Shown here one piece after another: positions 17,618-26,170 of a stretch of 64,000 bases of DNA. Below the pieces are notes generated by a model that was not told where the DNA came from, did no database searches, and saw only the letters and a list, made by a program, of their open reading frames with translations. A program made the position numbers and the translations under genes. Position 1 is the stretch's first letter; each line of letters opens with the position of its first letter. Source of the stretch: Paracoccus jeotgali (GTDB lineage Bacteria; Pseudomonadota; Alphaproteobacteria; Rhodobacterales; Rhodobacteraceae); assembly GCF_002865605.1 (NCBI RefSeq), contig NZ_CP025583.1, positions 290,501-354,500 of the forward strand, written 5' to 3'.

Positions 17618-18885
17618 TGGATCATTTCAACTACCGTGACGGCGTTCTGCATGCCGAGGATGTGCCCCTGACCCGCATCGCGGCCGAGGTCGGGACGCCC
17701 GTCTATGTCTATTCCGCCGCCACGCTGACCCGGCATTTCAACGTCTTTCAGCAGGCGCTGCACTGGGCGCCCGACTATCTGATCTGCTACGCGGTCAAGG
17801 CCAATTCCAACATCGCGGTGCTGAAGCTGCTGGGCGATCTGGGGGCCGGGATGGATGTCGTCTCGATCGGCGAATATGCCCGCGCCCGCACCGCCGGGGT
17901 GCCGGGCGAGCGGATCGTCTTTTCCGGGGTCGGCAAGACGCGCGACGAGATGCGGCTGGCGCTGGAAGGCGGCATCCGCCAGTTCAACGTCGAATCCGAA
18001 CCCGAATTGCTGGCGCTGTCCGAGGTTGCGTCCGGCATGGGTGCCGTCGCGCCCATCGCGGTGCGCGTGAACCCCGATGTCGACGCGAAGACGCATGAAA
18101 AGATCGCCACCGGCAAGGCCGAGAACAAGTTCGGCATCCCGCTGGCCCGCGCGCGCGAGGTCTATGCCCAGGCCGCCCGTCTGCCGGGGATCGAGGTGGT
18201 CGGCGTCGACATGCATATCGGCAGCCAGCTGACCGATCTGGAACCCTATCGGCAGGCCTATGCCAAGATGGCCGATCTGACCCGCGCCCTGCGCGAGGAC
18301 GGGCACGTCATCAGCCGCCTCGACATGGGCGGCGGGCTGGGCATCCCCTATCGCCGCGACAATAACGCGCCGCCTCTGCCCATCGAATACGGACAGGTGA
18401 TCCGCGAAACGGTGGGCGATCTGGGCTGCTCGATCGAGATCGAGCCGGGCCGCAACATCGCCGGCAATGCCGGCGTGCTGCTGAGCCGGGTGATCTATGT
18501 GAAGAACGGCGAGGACCGCGATTTCCTGATCGTCGATGCTGCGATGAACGATCTGATCCGCCCGGCGATGTATGGCGCCCATCACGACATCGTGCCGGTC
18601 ATCGAGGCCCCGCCGGGGGTCGAGCGGCAGCCTTATGACGTGGTCGGGCCGATCTGCGAATCGGGCGACACCTTCCGCAAGGGGGCCGAACTGCCGGCGC
18701 TGTCGGCAGAGGATCTGGTCGCCTTCCGCTCGGCCGGGGCCTATGGCGCGGTGATGTCGTCGGAATACAACACCCGCCCGCTGATCCCCGAGGTGATGGT
18801 CGATGGCGAGCGTTTCGCCGTCATCCGCGCCCGCCCGACGCTGGAAGAGATGCTCTCGCGCGAGACGCTGCCGGATTGGTTCTAG
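17617..18885 (+). CDS. lysA: diaminopimelate decarboxylase
   Basis: LysA decarboxylates meso-diaminopimelate to lysine. The 422-residue PLP enzyme of the alanine-racemase fold has the cofactor Lys61 in CYAVKANSN, the phosphate loop GGGLGIPY, EPGRNIAGNAG and the dimer-interface active-site motif CESGDTF near the C-terminus. Size and motif order fit. The start codon overlaps the previous stop (TGATG). Together with dapE at 24.5 kb it marks the DAP route of lysine and peptidoglycan precursor synthesis. Confidence 0.96.
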   Translation: MDHFNYRDGVLHAEDVPLTRIAAEVGTPVYVYSAATLTRHFNVFQQALHWAPDYLICYAVKANSNIAVLKLLGDLGAGMDVVSIGEYARARTAGVPGERIVFSGVGKTRDEMRLALEGGIRQFNVESEPELLALSEVASGMGAVAPIAVRVNPDVDAKTHEKIATGKAENKFGIPLARAREVYAQAARLPGIEVVGVDMHIGSQLTDLEPYRQAYAKMADLTRALREDGHVISRLDMGGGLGIPYRRDNNAPPLPIEYGQVIRETVGDLGCSIEIEPGRNIAGNAGVLLSRVIYVKNGEDRDFLIVDAAMNDLIRPAMYGAHHDIVPVIEAPPGVERQPYDVVGPICESGDTFRKGAELPALSAEDLVAFRSAGAYGAVMSSEYNTRPLIPEVMVDGERFAVIRARPTLEEMLSRETLPDWF

Positions 18886-18980
18886 CCCCGGTTGCGGGCG
18901 CGTGTTCGCTGACCGGCGACGTCCCGTCTTAGCGCTTGCCGCTGCGGCTTCGAACCCGCAGGATAAGCGGTGAACACGCC

Positions 18981-21644
18981 ATGAACGACAACGCCGCCCC
19001 GCCCCAAGACGACGCCGCGCAGCCGCAGGACCGCGCGCGCATCGCCCTGTCCGACAGCGGCGGCTTTCCCGCGCCCACCGCGCGCGCGCTGCGCCTGACC
19101 CGCTGGGGCCTCTGGTGGGAGGCCTCGATCCGCGCCTTCTGGCCGCTGCTGACCCTTGCCGGTTGCGGCGTGGCGGCGCTGTCGCTGGGGCTGGTCGAGG
19201 CGCTGCCGGCGGCGCTTCAGCGCATCACCCTATGGGGTCTTTCTGGCCTGCTGCTGGCGGCGCTGCTTTGGGGTCTGTGGCGGTTTCGGCGGCCGCGGCG
19301 CGAGGACGCCTGGGCGCGGCTGGATGACAGCCTGCCCGGCCGTCCCCTGACCGCGCTGCGCGACACGCCTGCGCTCGGCACCGATGGCGCGCTGTGGCAG
19401 GCGCATCTGGCGCAGATGGCGGCGCGCGCCGCCGCTGCTCGTCCGGTGCCGCCCGACGCGCATCTGACCCGGCGCGACCCCTTTGCGCTGCGGCTGGCCG
19501 GGCTGACGGCGGCGGTCATGGCGCTGCTGTTCGGCAGCGCCGGCAATCTAGGGCAGGGGCTGGCGGCCCTCGCGCCGCTGCGCCCGCTGACCGGCATTGA
19601 GCCGACCACCCCCACCGGCCCCGGCTGGGAAGGCTGGGCCGAGCCGCCGCCCTATACCCGCAAGCCGACGCTTTACCTGAACGCGCAGCCGCAGGGCGCG
19701 GTGCTGGACCTGCCCAAGGGCAGCACCATCAGCTTGCGGCTTTACGGTGACACCGACGGCGTCACGCAGGACATCGGCACGCCGCTGCCGACCGAAGGAC
19801 AGGACCGCGCGCCGCGCTTTCGGGTCGAGCAGGATGGCAGCCTGACCATCGCCGGCACGCGCTTCGACATCAGCGTGCGGCCCGACGCGGCGCCCTCGGT
19901 CACGCTGGGGCCGGCGGCAGAGCGGCGGGCGGATGGGCGGCTGGTCCAGACCTTCGCCGCAAGCGACGATTACGGCGTGACCGAGGGGCAGGCGCATATC
20001 ACGCTGGACCTGGACCGCGTCCCGCGCCGCTTCGGCCTTGCCACCCCGCCCGAGCCGCGCGACGAGTTGCGCGTGGCGCTGCCCTTGCCCGGCATCCGCC
20101 CGCAGGTCGAGGGGCAGCTTTCGGCGGATCTGAAAAAACACCCCTGGGCGAACCTGCCGGTGCGGCTGGAACTGCGCGTCACCGACGGGATCGGGCAGAT
20201 CGGGACGTCTTCGCAGCTGACGATGGACCTGCCCGGCCGGCGCTTTTTCGACCCCCTCGCCGCGGCGCTGATCGAGCTGCGCCGAGACCTGCTGTGGTCG
20301 CGCCAGAACGCGCCGCAGGCGGCGCGGCTGCTGCGCGCGATCCTGTGGCAGCCGCAGGATCTGGCCGACCCGGCGACCCTGCGAGATCTGCGCGCGGTGT
20401 CGGTGGGGCTGGCCGCCGACCCGATGACCGACCTGCAGCGCGACGCGCTGGCCGAGGGGCTGTGGCGCATCGCCGAGCAGATCGAGGATGGTGGCCTCGC
20501 CGATGCGCTGGAACGGATGCGCCGGGCGCAGGAACGGCTGTCGCAGGCGATGAAGCGCGGCGCCTCGGCCGACGAGATCCGCGAGTTGATGGAGGAGCTG
20601 CGCCGCGCCACCGACGATTATCTGGACCGGCTGGCCGAGCAGGGCGAGAACGACCCCTCGGACCGCTTCAATCGCGGCCCGGCACAGATGCTCAGCGGCG
20701 ATCAGATCCAGCAGATGATGGACGACATCCAGCGCCTGATGAATGAGGGCCGCATGGCCGAGGCGCAGGCGTTGCTGGACCAGTTCAACCGCATGATGGA
20801 GAACATGCAGGTCCGCCGGACCGAGGGCGAGGGGCAGGGCGAAAGCTCGTCCGACCGCATGGCGCGGACCCTGCGCGAACAGCAGGATCTGGCGGACCGC
20901 ACCTTCCGGCAGATGCAGGATGACTGGATGGGGCTGGGCGAGCCCTCGTTTGATCAGGGCGGTGCCGGGCAGGAAGGTGGCGAGGAAACCGGCGAGGACG
21001 GCGCGGCAGGCGGTGGCGATCCCGGCCCCGGTGGGGCGGGCGCCGAGGACGGCGGCAGCGAGGGCGCGCCCGGCAGCGGGGCCGCGGCCAGCCGCGATCC
21101 GCAGGACATGGCCGACGAACAGTCGATCCTGCGCGACGATCTGGGGATGCAGCGCGGCCTGCTGCCCGAGCGCGGCAGCGAGCAGGGCGACGCGGCCGGG
21201 CAGGCGATGGACCGGGCCGGTCGGGCGATGCAGCAGGCCGAACGCGCGCTGCGTCAGGGCGACATGGCCGAGGCGATGGACCGCCAAGCCGAGGCCATCG
21301 AGTCGCTGCGCGAGGGGATCAGGGCGCTGGGACGCGGCGACCGGCGCGCAGGCTCGGAAGGCGGCGAGGACGGCCAGGGGCAGGGCCAGCAGGCCGACGC
21401 GCCCTCGGGCCAGCCGGGCGAGGGGCAGGCGCGCGACAGCCGGTCCACCCAACGCCGCGACCCCTTGGGCCGGGCGCTGCAGGGGCTGGGCGGCGGCATC
21501 GCCACCGACGACTCACTCGGCAGCCTCGAAGACGGCGACACCCGCGCCCGCGAGCTGCAGGACGAGATCCGCCGCCGTCTGGGCGACCGCGACCGCCCGC
21601 AGATCGAGCGAGACTATCTGGACCGGCTGATCGACCGGTTCTGA
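18981..21644 (+). CDS. large TIGR02302/DUF4175 family protein
   Basis: This 887-residue protein starts at 18981 (MNDNAAPPQD). Two hydrophobic segments lie at about 40-65 and 72-95, and a third near 170-190. A large, probably periplasmic region of beta-rich sequence follows (SLRLYGDTDG, RFRVEQDGSL) to about 430. Next come long helical segments with many Gln, Met, Arg and Glu, such as DQIQQMMDDIQRLMNEG. A low-complexity Gly/Glu/Gln region spans about 640-840. It matches my knowledge of the alphaproteobacterial TIGR02302 family, which has no assigned function. GGATAAG lies about 14 nt before the ATG. It may be transcribed with lysA (95 bp upstream). Confidence 0.82.
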   Translation: MNDNAAPPQDDAAQPQDRARIALSDSGGFPAPTARALRLTRWGLWWEASIRAFWPLLTLAGCGVAALSLGLVEALPAALQRITLWGLSGLLLAALLWGLWRFRRPRREDAWARLDDSLPGRPLTALRDTPALGTDGALWQAHLAQMAARAAAARPVPPDAHLTRRDPFALRLAGLTAAVMALLFGSAGNLGQGLAALAPLRPLTGIEPTTPTGPGWEGWAEPPPYTRKPTLYLNAQPQGAVLDLPKGSTISLRLYGDTDGVTQDIGTPLPTEGQDRAPRFRVEQDGSLTIAGTRFDISVRPDAAPSVTLGPAAERRADGRLVQTFAASDDYGVTEGQAHITLDLDRVPRRFGLATPPEPRDELRVALPLPGIRPQVEGQLSADLKKHPWANLPVRLELRVTDGIGQIGTSSQLTMDLPGRRFFDPLAAALIELRRDLLWSRQNAPQAARLLRAILWQPQDLADPATLRDLRAVSVGLAADPMTDLQRDALAEGLWRIAEQIEDGGLADALERMRRAQERLSQAMKRGASADEIRELMEELRRATDDYLDRLAEQGENDPSDRFNRGPAQMLSGDQIQQMMDDIQRLMNEGRMAEAQALLDQFNRMMENMQVRRTEGEGQGESSSDRMARTLREQQDLADRTFRQMQDDWMGLGEPSFDQGGAGQEGGEETGEDGAAGGGDPGPGGAGAEDGGSEGAPGSGAAASRDPQDMADEQSILRDDLGMQRGLLPERGSEQGDAAGQAMDRAGRAMQQAERALRQGDMAEAMDRQAEAIESLREGIRALGRGDRRAGSEGGEDGQGQGQQADAPSGQPGEGQARDSRSTQRRDPLGRALQGLGGGIATDDSLGSLEDGDTRARELQDEIRRRLGDRDRPQIERDYLDRLIDRF

Positions 21645-21761
21645 GGGCGGGCGGGGTCTGCAAATGGCCGATTTTTAATAAGGGAGTAGCGCCACACCGG
21701 GGTTAGTTTATCGGCGGCTTCATTCCTGCCCCTGACCGAAAAGACAAATCGGAAGAGCCTG

Positions 21762-22460
21762 TTACGGCGTCACTTCCAGCCCGCGCTGCACGGCGGGGCG
21801 GTCGAAGAAGCGCTGCTTCCACCGCATCACGTTGTCGAAGCTGTTCAGTTCGGTCTGCTCGACCGCCTCATAGAACACATCCAGCGTCCGCACCCAGGGC
21901 GCGGTGGCGATATCGGCAATCGAGAAGCTGCCGGTGATCCAGTCGCGCCCCTCCAACTGCCGATCCAGCACGCCCAGCAGGCGGCGCGCCTCGGCATAAT
22001 AGCGCTCGCGCGGGCGGTTATCCTCGATCTCGCTGCCCTTGTAGCGGTGGAAATAGCCGAGCTGGCCGAACATCGGGCCGACGCCGCCCATCTGCCACAT
22101 CAGCCATTGCAGGGTGTGATAGCGCTCGGCCCCGTCGGCGGGCAGGAACAGCCCGGTCTTGTCGGCCAGATAGATCAGGATCGCCCCGCTTTCCCAGAGC
22201 GGCATCGGCTTGCCGCCCGGCCCGTCCGGGTCGATGATCGCCGGAATCTTGTGGTTCGGGTTCAGCGACAGGAACTCGGGCGTTTTCTGATCCTCGGGGT
22301 CGGAAATGCTGATCCGGTGCGCCTCGTAATCCAGCCCCATCTCTTCCAGCGCGATCGAGGCCTTTTGCCCGTTCGGCGTGCCCAGACTGTAGAGCTGGAT
22401 GACATCGGGGCGCGTGGCGGGCCAGCGGCGGGTGATCGGAAAATCGGAAAGAGCGGTCAT
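21762..22460 (-). CDS. glutathione S-transferase (YghU/YfcG-like)
   Basis: A 232-residue cytosolic GST-fold protein, starting at 22460 ([10 protein letters not shown]). The N-terminal thioredoxin-like domain has [20 protein letters not shown], typical of the disulfide-bond reductase-like YghU/YfcG group, then [11 protein letters not shown] with the cis-Pro and [16 protein letters not shown], which binds glutathione. The C-terminal helical domain has the N-capping motif in [13 protein letters not shown]. It likely uses glutathione for disulfide reduction or detoxification; the substrate is unknown. It is divergent from mscL. Confidence 0.92.
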   Translation of the reverse strand: MTALSDFPITRRWPATRPDVIQLYSLGTPNGQKASIALEEMGLDYEAHRISISDPEDQKTPEFLSLNPNHKIPAIIDPDGPGGKPMPLWESGAILIYLADKTGLFLPADGAERYHTLQWLMWQMGGVGPMFGQLGYFHRYKGSEIEDNRPRERYYAEARRLLGVLDRQLEGRDWITGSFSIADIATAPWVRTLDVFYEAVEQTELNSFDNVMRWKQRFFDRPAVQRGLEVTP

Positions 22461-22538
22461 GATGAAATGGCTTACCTGCTGATCAAAAGGCGTGATACGC
22501 ATTGTGTATTGATGCGCCTGAACCGGAAAGGTAGCCAC

Positions 22539-22979
22539 ATGATCAAAGAGTTCAAGGACTTCATCGCGCGCGGCAATGTCATGGACATGGCGGTGGGTAT
22601 CATCATCGGGGCGGCATTCACCGCCATCGTGACGTCGCTGGTGGCCGACATCATCAACCCGATCATCGGGGTGGTGACGGGGGGCATGGATTTCTCGGAC
22701 AAGTATGTGGTGCTGTCGGGCGACGCCCCGCCCGGCGCCTCGCTGCAGGCGGCGCGGGATTCCGGCGCGAATGTCTTTGCCATCGGCGCCTTCCTGTCGG
22801 CGATCATCAACTTTCTGATCATCGCCTTTGTCGTGTTCCTGCTGGTCAAGGGCGTGAACCGCATCAAGGACAGCACCTTGCCGGTCCGCCCGGAACCCGA
22901 ACCCGCCCCGGCGCTGCCCACGCCAGAGGAGATCCTGCTGCAGATCCGCGACGAGCTGCGCGCCCGTCCGATGATCTAG
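22539..22979 (+). CDS. mscL: large-conductance mechanosensitive channel MscL
   Basis: MscL is an inner-membrane safety valve that opens on hypo-osmotic shock. The 146-residue product starts with the amphipathic helix [15 protein letters not shown]1 follows ([20 protein letters not shown]), then a periplasmic loop containing [11 protein letters not shown]2 ([20 protein letters not shown]) comes next, with a charged C-terminal helix after a Pro-rich linker. Length and topology fit. It converges on the META lipoprotein gene across a strong hairpin. Confidence 0.96.
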   Translation: MIKEFKDFIARGNVMDMAVGIIIGAAFTAIVTSLVADIINPIIGVVTGGMDFSDKYVVLSGDAPPGASLQAARDSGANVFAIGAFLSAIINFLIIAFVVFLLVKGVNRIKDSTLPVRPEPEPAPALPTPEEILLQIRDELRARPMI

Positions 22980-22993
22980 GGCGCAGCGTCACG

Positions 22994-23016
22994 CGGGGCC
23001 GCAGGTCGCGGCCCCG
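22994..23016. terminator. bidirectional hairpin between mscL and the META lipoprotein gene
   Basis: A perfect 9-bp stem, CGGGGCCGC with GCGGCCCCG around a 5-nt loop, sits between the two convergent stops. No strong U-run is present on either side, so it is a plausible but not certain terminator. Confidence 0.5.
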
Positions 23017-23023
23017 GCTGGCA

Positions 23024-23476
23024 TTACTGGTTCGGGTTCAGGTTGCGCCCGATCGGACCTGCGGGCGAGGCCAGACGGCCGTATTCAAAGGTCAGCGCCT
23101 TTTGCGGGCCCTTGATCCGCAGCACGCCGTCCTCATAGCTGATCCGGTCGGCATTGCGCAGCGCGTTGAAGAAGCGGGCTTCCTGATCGCTCCACCGGCA
23201 GGACTGGCCGGCAGTCTGGATCTCGCCCACGACGATTTCCGGCGGCGTGCCCGAGATCGGCGCGGCGAAGCTGTTGCAGCCGGTGCGGCCGGTGATCTGG
23301 TTCGGCGCGATGGTCATGGTGGTGTGCCGGACGCTCAGCACCTCGCCGCCGATGTTGAACAGGACGTAATCGCCCGTCGGGATCGTCGAATAAGGCTCGT
23401 CAGGGACCATGGCGGAGGGCTCGCAGGCGGCGAGGGCCAGGGTGGCAAGCGCGGCGGCGGTGATGGGGCGGAACAT
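23024..23476 (-). CDS. META/HslJ-domain lipoprotein
   Basis: A 150-residue lipoprotein. The signal MFRPITAAALATLALAAC has a good lipobox LAAC with Cys18. The mature part carries a META-type domain: TTMTIAPNQITGRTGCNSF near 53-71, with the conserved GCNSF motif, then a second Cys in QSCRW. HslJ-like META proteins are envelope-stress or heat-inducible proteins of unclear activity. A palindrome lies 33 bp upstream and may be its operator. Confidence 0.84.
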   Translation of the reverse strand: MFRPITAAALATLALAACEPSAMVPDEPYSTIPTGDYVLFNIGGEVLSVRHTTMTIAPNQITGRTGCNSFAAPISGTPPEIVVGEIQTAGQSCRWSDQEARFFNALRNADRISYEDGVLRIKGPQKALTFEYGRLASPAGPIGRNLNPNQ

Positions 23477-23508
23477 GGCAGCGTCTCCGGGTTGAGAGTG
23501 TCGGATAA

Positions 23509-23526
23509 TTGCAAACGGCTTTGCAA
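23509..23526. promoter_or_regulatory. inverted repeat upstream of the META lipoprotein gene
   Basis: TTGCAAA-CGGC-TTTGCAA is a perfect 7-bp dyad with a 4-bp spacer, located 33-50 bp before the lipoprotein start. It could be a repressor or activator site; the binding protein is unknown. The remaining bases up to 23730 show no gene. Confidence 0.35.
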
Positions 23527-23730
23527 CGCGGGTCAGAGAGGGTCAACTCACTGTAATGTCAGCAAAGGCCCGAGAGCGGCGCGCGGTTCCACAGCATCGC
23601 CGCCGGGATCAGGGAAATCAAGGCACTGCAGCATGGCCGGGGCAAGGCCGGCAAGGCAGCCTAGATCGGGCGCTACTGCGGAAAAGGCACGGCCTGTTGC
23701 CATGATGTCACGTTCTGGCGCAGGCGGCGA

Positions 23731-23758
23731 TTGCGCCCGTCCGGGGCCGCGCTAGTCT
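23731..23758 (+). promoter_or_regulatory. candidate promoter for a leaderless TSUP transcript
   Basis: TTGCGC (23731-23736) and TAGTCT (23753-23758), spacing 16 bp. The -10 box ends 6 nt before the ATG at 23765, so transcription would begin at or next to the start codon. Confidence 0.42.
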
Positions 23759-23764
23759 CGCGCC

Positions 23765-24532
23765 ATGTTCGGACTGGACCCCGCCATTCTCGCCGTCATG
23801 ATCGCGGTCACGCTGTTTGCCGGCTTCGTCAAGGGCGCGGTGGGCTTTGCCATGCCGACGATCATGATGTCGGCCTTTGCCTCGGTCCTGCCGCCGCAGA
23901 CGGCGCTGGCGGCGCTGATCCTGCCCACGCTGGTCACCAACCTGATCCAGGCCGGGCGGCACGGGATCGGGCCGGCGGCGCAGACGGTGCGGCGCTATCG
24001 CTGGCATATCGGGGCGGTGGCGCTGTTCATTCTGGTCTCGGCGGCGCTGATCCAGTCGGTGCCGCAATCGCTGATGTATCTGCTGCTGGGCGTGCCGATC
24101 ACCGGTTTTGCGGTCTGGCAGTTGTCGGGCCGACCGCTGGCGCTGCCGATCCGCCATGCCCGCCGGGCCGAGATCGTGACCGGCGTCATCGGCGGGCTGT
24201 ATGGGGGCATCTCCGGCATCTGGGGGCCGCCGCTGATCGTCTATCTGCTGTCCATCGGCGCGCCCAAGGCCGAACAGATGCGGGTGCAGGGGGTGGTGTT
24301 CCTGATGGGCGCAGTGGTGCTGACGCTGGCGCATCTGGCCTCGGGCGTGCTGAACGCGCAGACGTTGCCCCTGTCGGCGCTGCTGGTGGTGCCGGGGCTG
24401 GTCGGGATGCTGATCGGGCTGCGCGTCCATGACCGGCTGGACGTGGCGCAGTTCCGCCGCTGGACGCTGGTGCTGCTGATCCTGACCGGGCTGAACCTTG
24501 TGCGGCGCGGGCTGGAAATCCTGACCGACTGA
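23765..24532 (+). CDS. TSUP (TauE/SafE) family permease
   Basis: This 255-residue inner-membrane protein has about 7-8 hydrophobic segments and the two-fold repeat of the TSUP family. GFVKGAVGFAMPTIM near residues 21-35 and GLYGGISGIWGPPLIVYL near 143-160 are the two matching Gly/Pro-rich repeat motifs. Members export or import sulfur-containing or small organic anions such as sulfite, sulfoacetate or taurine products; the substrate cannot be told. No Shine-Dalgarno is visible, which fits a leaderless mRNA. dapE follows 15 bp later. Confidence 0.88.
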   Translation: MFGLDPAILAVMIAVTLFAGFVKGAVGFAMPTIMMSAFASVLPPQTALAALILPTLVTNLIQAGRHGIGPAAQTVRRYRWHIGAVALFILVSAALIQSVPQSLMYLLLGVPITGFAVWQLSGRPLALPIRHARRAEIVTGVIGGLYGGISGIWGPPLIVYLLSIGAPKAEQMRVQGVVFLMGAVVLTLAHLASGVLNAQTLPLSALLVVPGLVGMLIGLRVHDRLDVAQFRRWTLVLLILTGLNLVRRGLEILTD

Positions 24533-24547
24533 CCCTATCCAGAGCGG

Positions 24548-25705
24548 ATGAGCGATTTACCCATGACCGACGCCGCCGAGCTGACCCGCGCGCTGATCCG
24601 CTGCCCCTCTGTCACGCCGGACGAGGGCGGCGCGCTGACCCTGCTGCAAGGGCTGCTGGGCGAGGCGGGCTTTGACTGCACCCGCGTCGATCGCAACGGC
24701 ACGGCGAACCTGTTCGCCCGCTGGGGGGCCAAGGGCGCGGCGCGCAGTTTCGGCTTCAACGGGCATACCGATGTCGTGCCGCCCGGCAATCCCGACAGCT
24801 GGACCCATCCGCCGTTTTCCGGGCATCTCGACGATGACGGCATGATCTGGGGGCGCGGCGCCACCGACATGAAATCGGGCGTCGCGGCCTTTGTCGCCGC
24901 CGCCATCGACTTCGTCACCCGCACCCCGCCCGACGGCGCCGTGATCCTGACCATCACCGGGGACGAGGAAGGCCCGGCCCGCGACGGCACCCGCGCCATT
25001 CTCGACTGGATGGACAGCGAGGGCGAGCGGATGAGCGTCTGCCTGGTGGGCGAACCGTCGAACCCGGAAACCTTCGGCGAGATGATCAAGATCGGGCGGC
25101 GCGGCTCGGTCACCTATCGGGTCACGGCGCGGGGGGTGCAGGGGCATGTGGCCTATCCGCACCGCACCCGCAATCCGCTGCATGCGCTGATCGGCTTTCT
25201 GAACGATCTGACCGCCACGCCGCTGGATCAGGGCTCGGCGCATTTCGACCCTTCGGGGCTGCAGGTCACCACCGTTGACTGTGGCAACACGGCGACCAAT
25301 GTTGTGCCCGAAACCGCAACGGCGGTGTTCAACATCCGCTTCAACGATCTGCACGACCCGGACAGCCTCGATGACATGCTGCTCGGGCGGGCGCAGGCGA
25401 TTACCGAGGCGACCGGCGTCACGCTGGACCTCGACGCCAGCGTGACCGGCGACAGCTTCCTGACCGCCCCCGGGCCGCTGGTGGATCTGGTCGCCGGCGT
25501 GGTCGAGGCGGAAACCGGCCTGCGCCCGGTCCTGTCCACCACCGGCGGAACCTCGGACGCGCGCTTCGTCAAGGATCACTGCCCGGTGGTCGAGTTCGGG
25601 CTGGTCGGCCGCTTCATGCACGAGGTCGATGAACGCGTCCCCGCCGACCAGATCCGCGCCTTGCAGCGGGTCTATCACCGCATCCTGCAGGGCTATTTCG
25701 GATGA
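24548..25705 (+). CDS. dapE: succinyl-diaminopimelate desuccinylase
   Basis: DapE hydrolyses N-succinyl-LL-diaminopimelate, feeding lysine and peptidoglycan synthesis. The 385-residue M20 metallopeptidase-fold enzyme shows GHTDVVPPG (first metal His near 74), GRGATDMKSG (bridging Asp near 106), TGDEEGPA (catalytic Glu near 140) and the C-terminal metal His in GRFMHEVDE near 358. Start MSDLPMTDAA at 24548; a second ATG at 24563 is possible. The stop overlaps the next GNAT gene by ATGA. Confidence 0.95.
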   Translation: MSDLPMTDAAELTRALIRCPSVTPDEGGALTLLQGLLGEAGFDCTRVDRNGTANLFARWGAKGAARSFGFNGHTDVVPPGNPDSWTHPPFSGHLDDDGMIWGRGATDMKSGVAAFVAAAIDFVTRTPPDGAVILTITGDEEGPARDGTRAILDWMDSEGERMSVCLVGEPSNPETFGEMIKIGRRGSVTYRVTARGVQGHVAYPHRTRNPLHALIGFLNDLTATPLDQGSAHFDPSGLQVTTVDCGNTATNVVPETATAVFNIRFNDLHDPDSLDDMLLGRAQAITEATGVTLDLDASVTGDSFLTAPGPLVDLVAGVVEAETGLRPVLSTTGGTSDARFVKDHCPVVEFGLVGRFMHEVDERVPADQIRALQRVYHRILQGYFG

Positions 25706-26115
25706 AGATCGAGCTGACCCGTGATCTGGACACCTGCCGCGCCTTGCGGCGTCAGGTGTTCATTCAGGAACAGAACGTCTCCGAGGCCGAGGAGTGGGAC
25801 GGGCTGGACGCCACCGCGCTGCATCTGCTGGCTTGGGACGATGCGCGTCCGGTGGGCACGGCGCGGCTGCTGATCGCGGGCGACAGCGCCAAGATCGGGC
25901 GGGTCTGCGTGCTGCGCGACATGCGCGGCCGGGGCATCGGCGCGCAGGTGATGCGCGCGGCGATCGAGGTGCTGCGCGAGCGGGGGCTGCGGCGGGCCAA
26001 GCTGGCGTCGCAGACCCATGCGCTGGCATTCTATGAAAAGCTCGGCTTCGTGGCATACGGGCCGGAATATCCCGATGCCGGCATCCCGCACCGCGACATG
26101 GTGCTGGAACTGTAG
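25702..26115 (+). CDS. GNAT family N-acetyltransferase
   Basis: This 137-residue protein shows the GNAT core: an N-terminal RRQVFIQEQNVSEAEEWDG like the ElaA/YitI group, then the acetyl-CoA loop VCVLRDMRGRGIGAQVM near 74-90 and the C-terminal ASQTHALAFYEKLGF. It likely acetylates a small molecule or protein amine; the substrate is unknown. It is coupled to dapE by an ATGA overlap, but no functional link is established. Confidence 0.88.
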   Translation: MKIELTRDLDTCRALRRQVFIQEQNVSEAEEWDGLDATALHLLAWDDARPVGTARLLIAGDSAKIGRVCVLRDMRGRGIGAQVMRAAIEVLRERGLRRAKLASQTHALAFYEKLGFVAYGPEYPDAGIPHRDMVLEL

Positions 26116-26170
26116 CGCCGGGCGGATTGTTTCCTGAGATGACCGACATGGCGTCGGGGAAAGGGCCTTC

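Noticed and set aside
18940..18965. A CTTCGAACCC stretch like a tRNA T-loop upstream of the TIGR02302 gene.
   Set aside because: No acceptor, D-arm or anticodon arm can be folded around it; the surrounding 95 bp do not make a cloverleaf.
22495..22509. ATAC-N7-GTAT between the GST gene and mscL, of the T-N11-A type bound by LysR regulators.
   Set aside because: Only 4-bp arms and no LysR gene nearby; too weak to call.
24530..24544. The 15-mer TGACCCTATCCAGAG occurs here and again at 62988-63002 before nuoA, suggesting a shared regulatory site.
   Set aside because: In 64 kb a matching pair of 15-mers is expected by chance, and the two sites lie at different distances from their genes. I treat it as coincidence.
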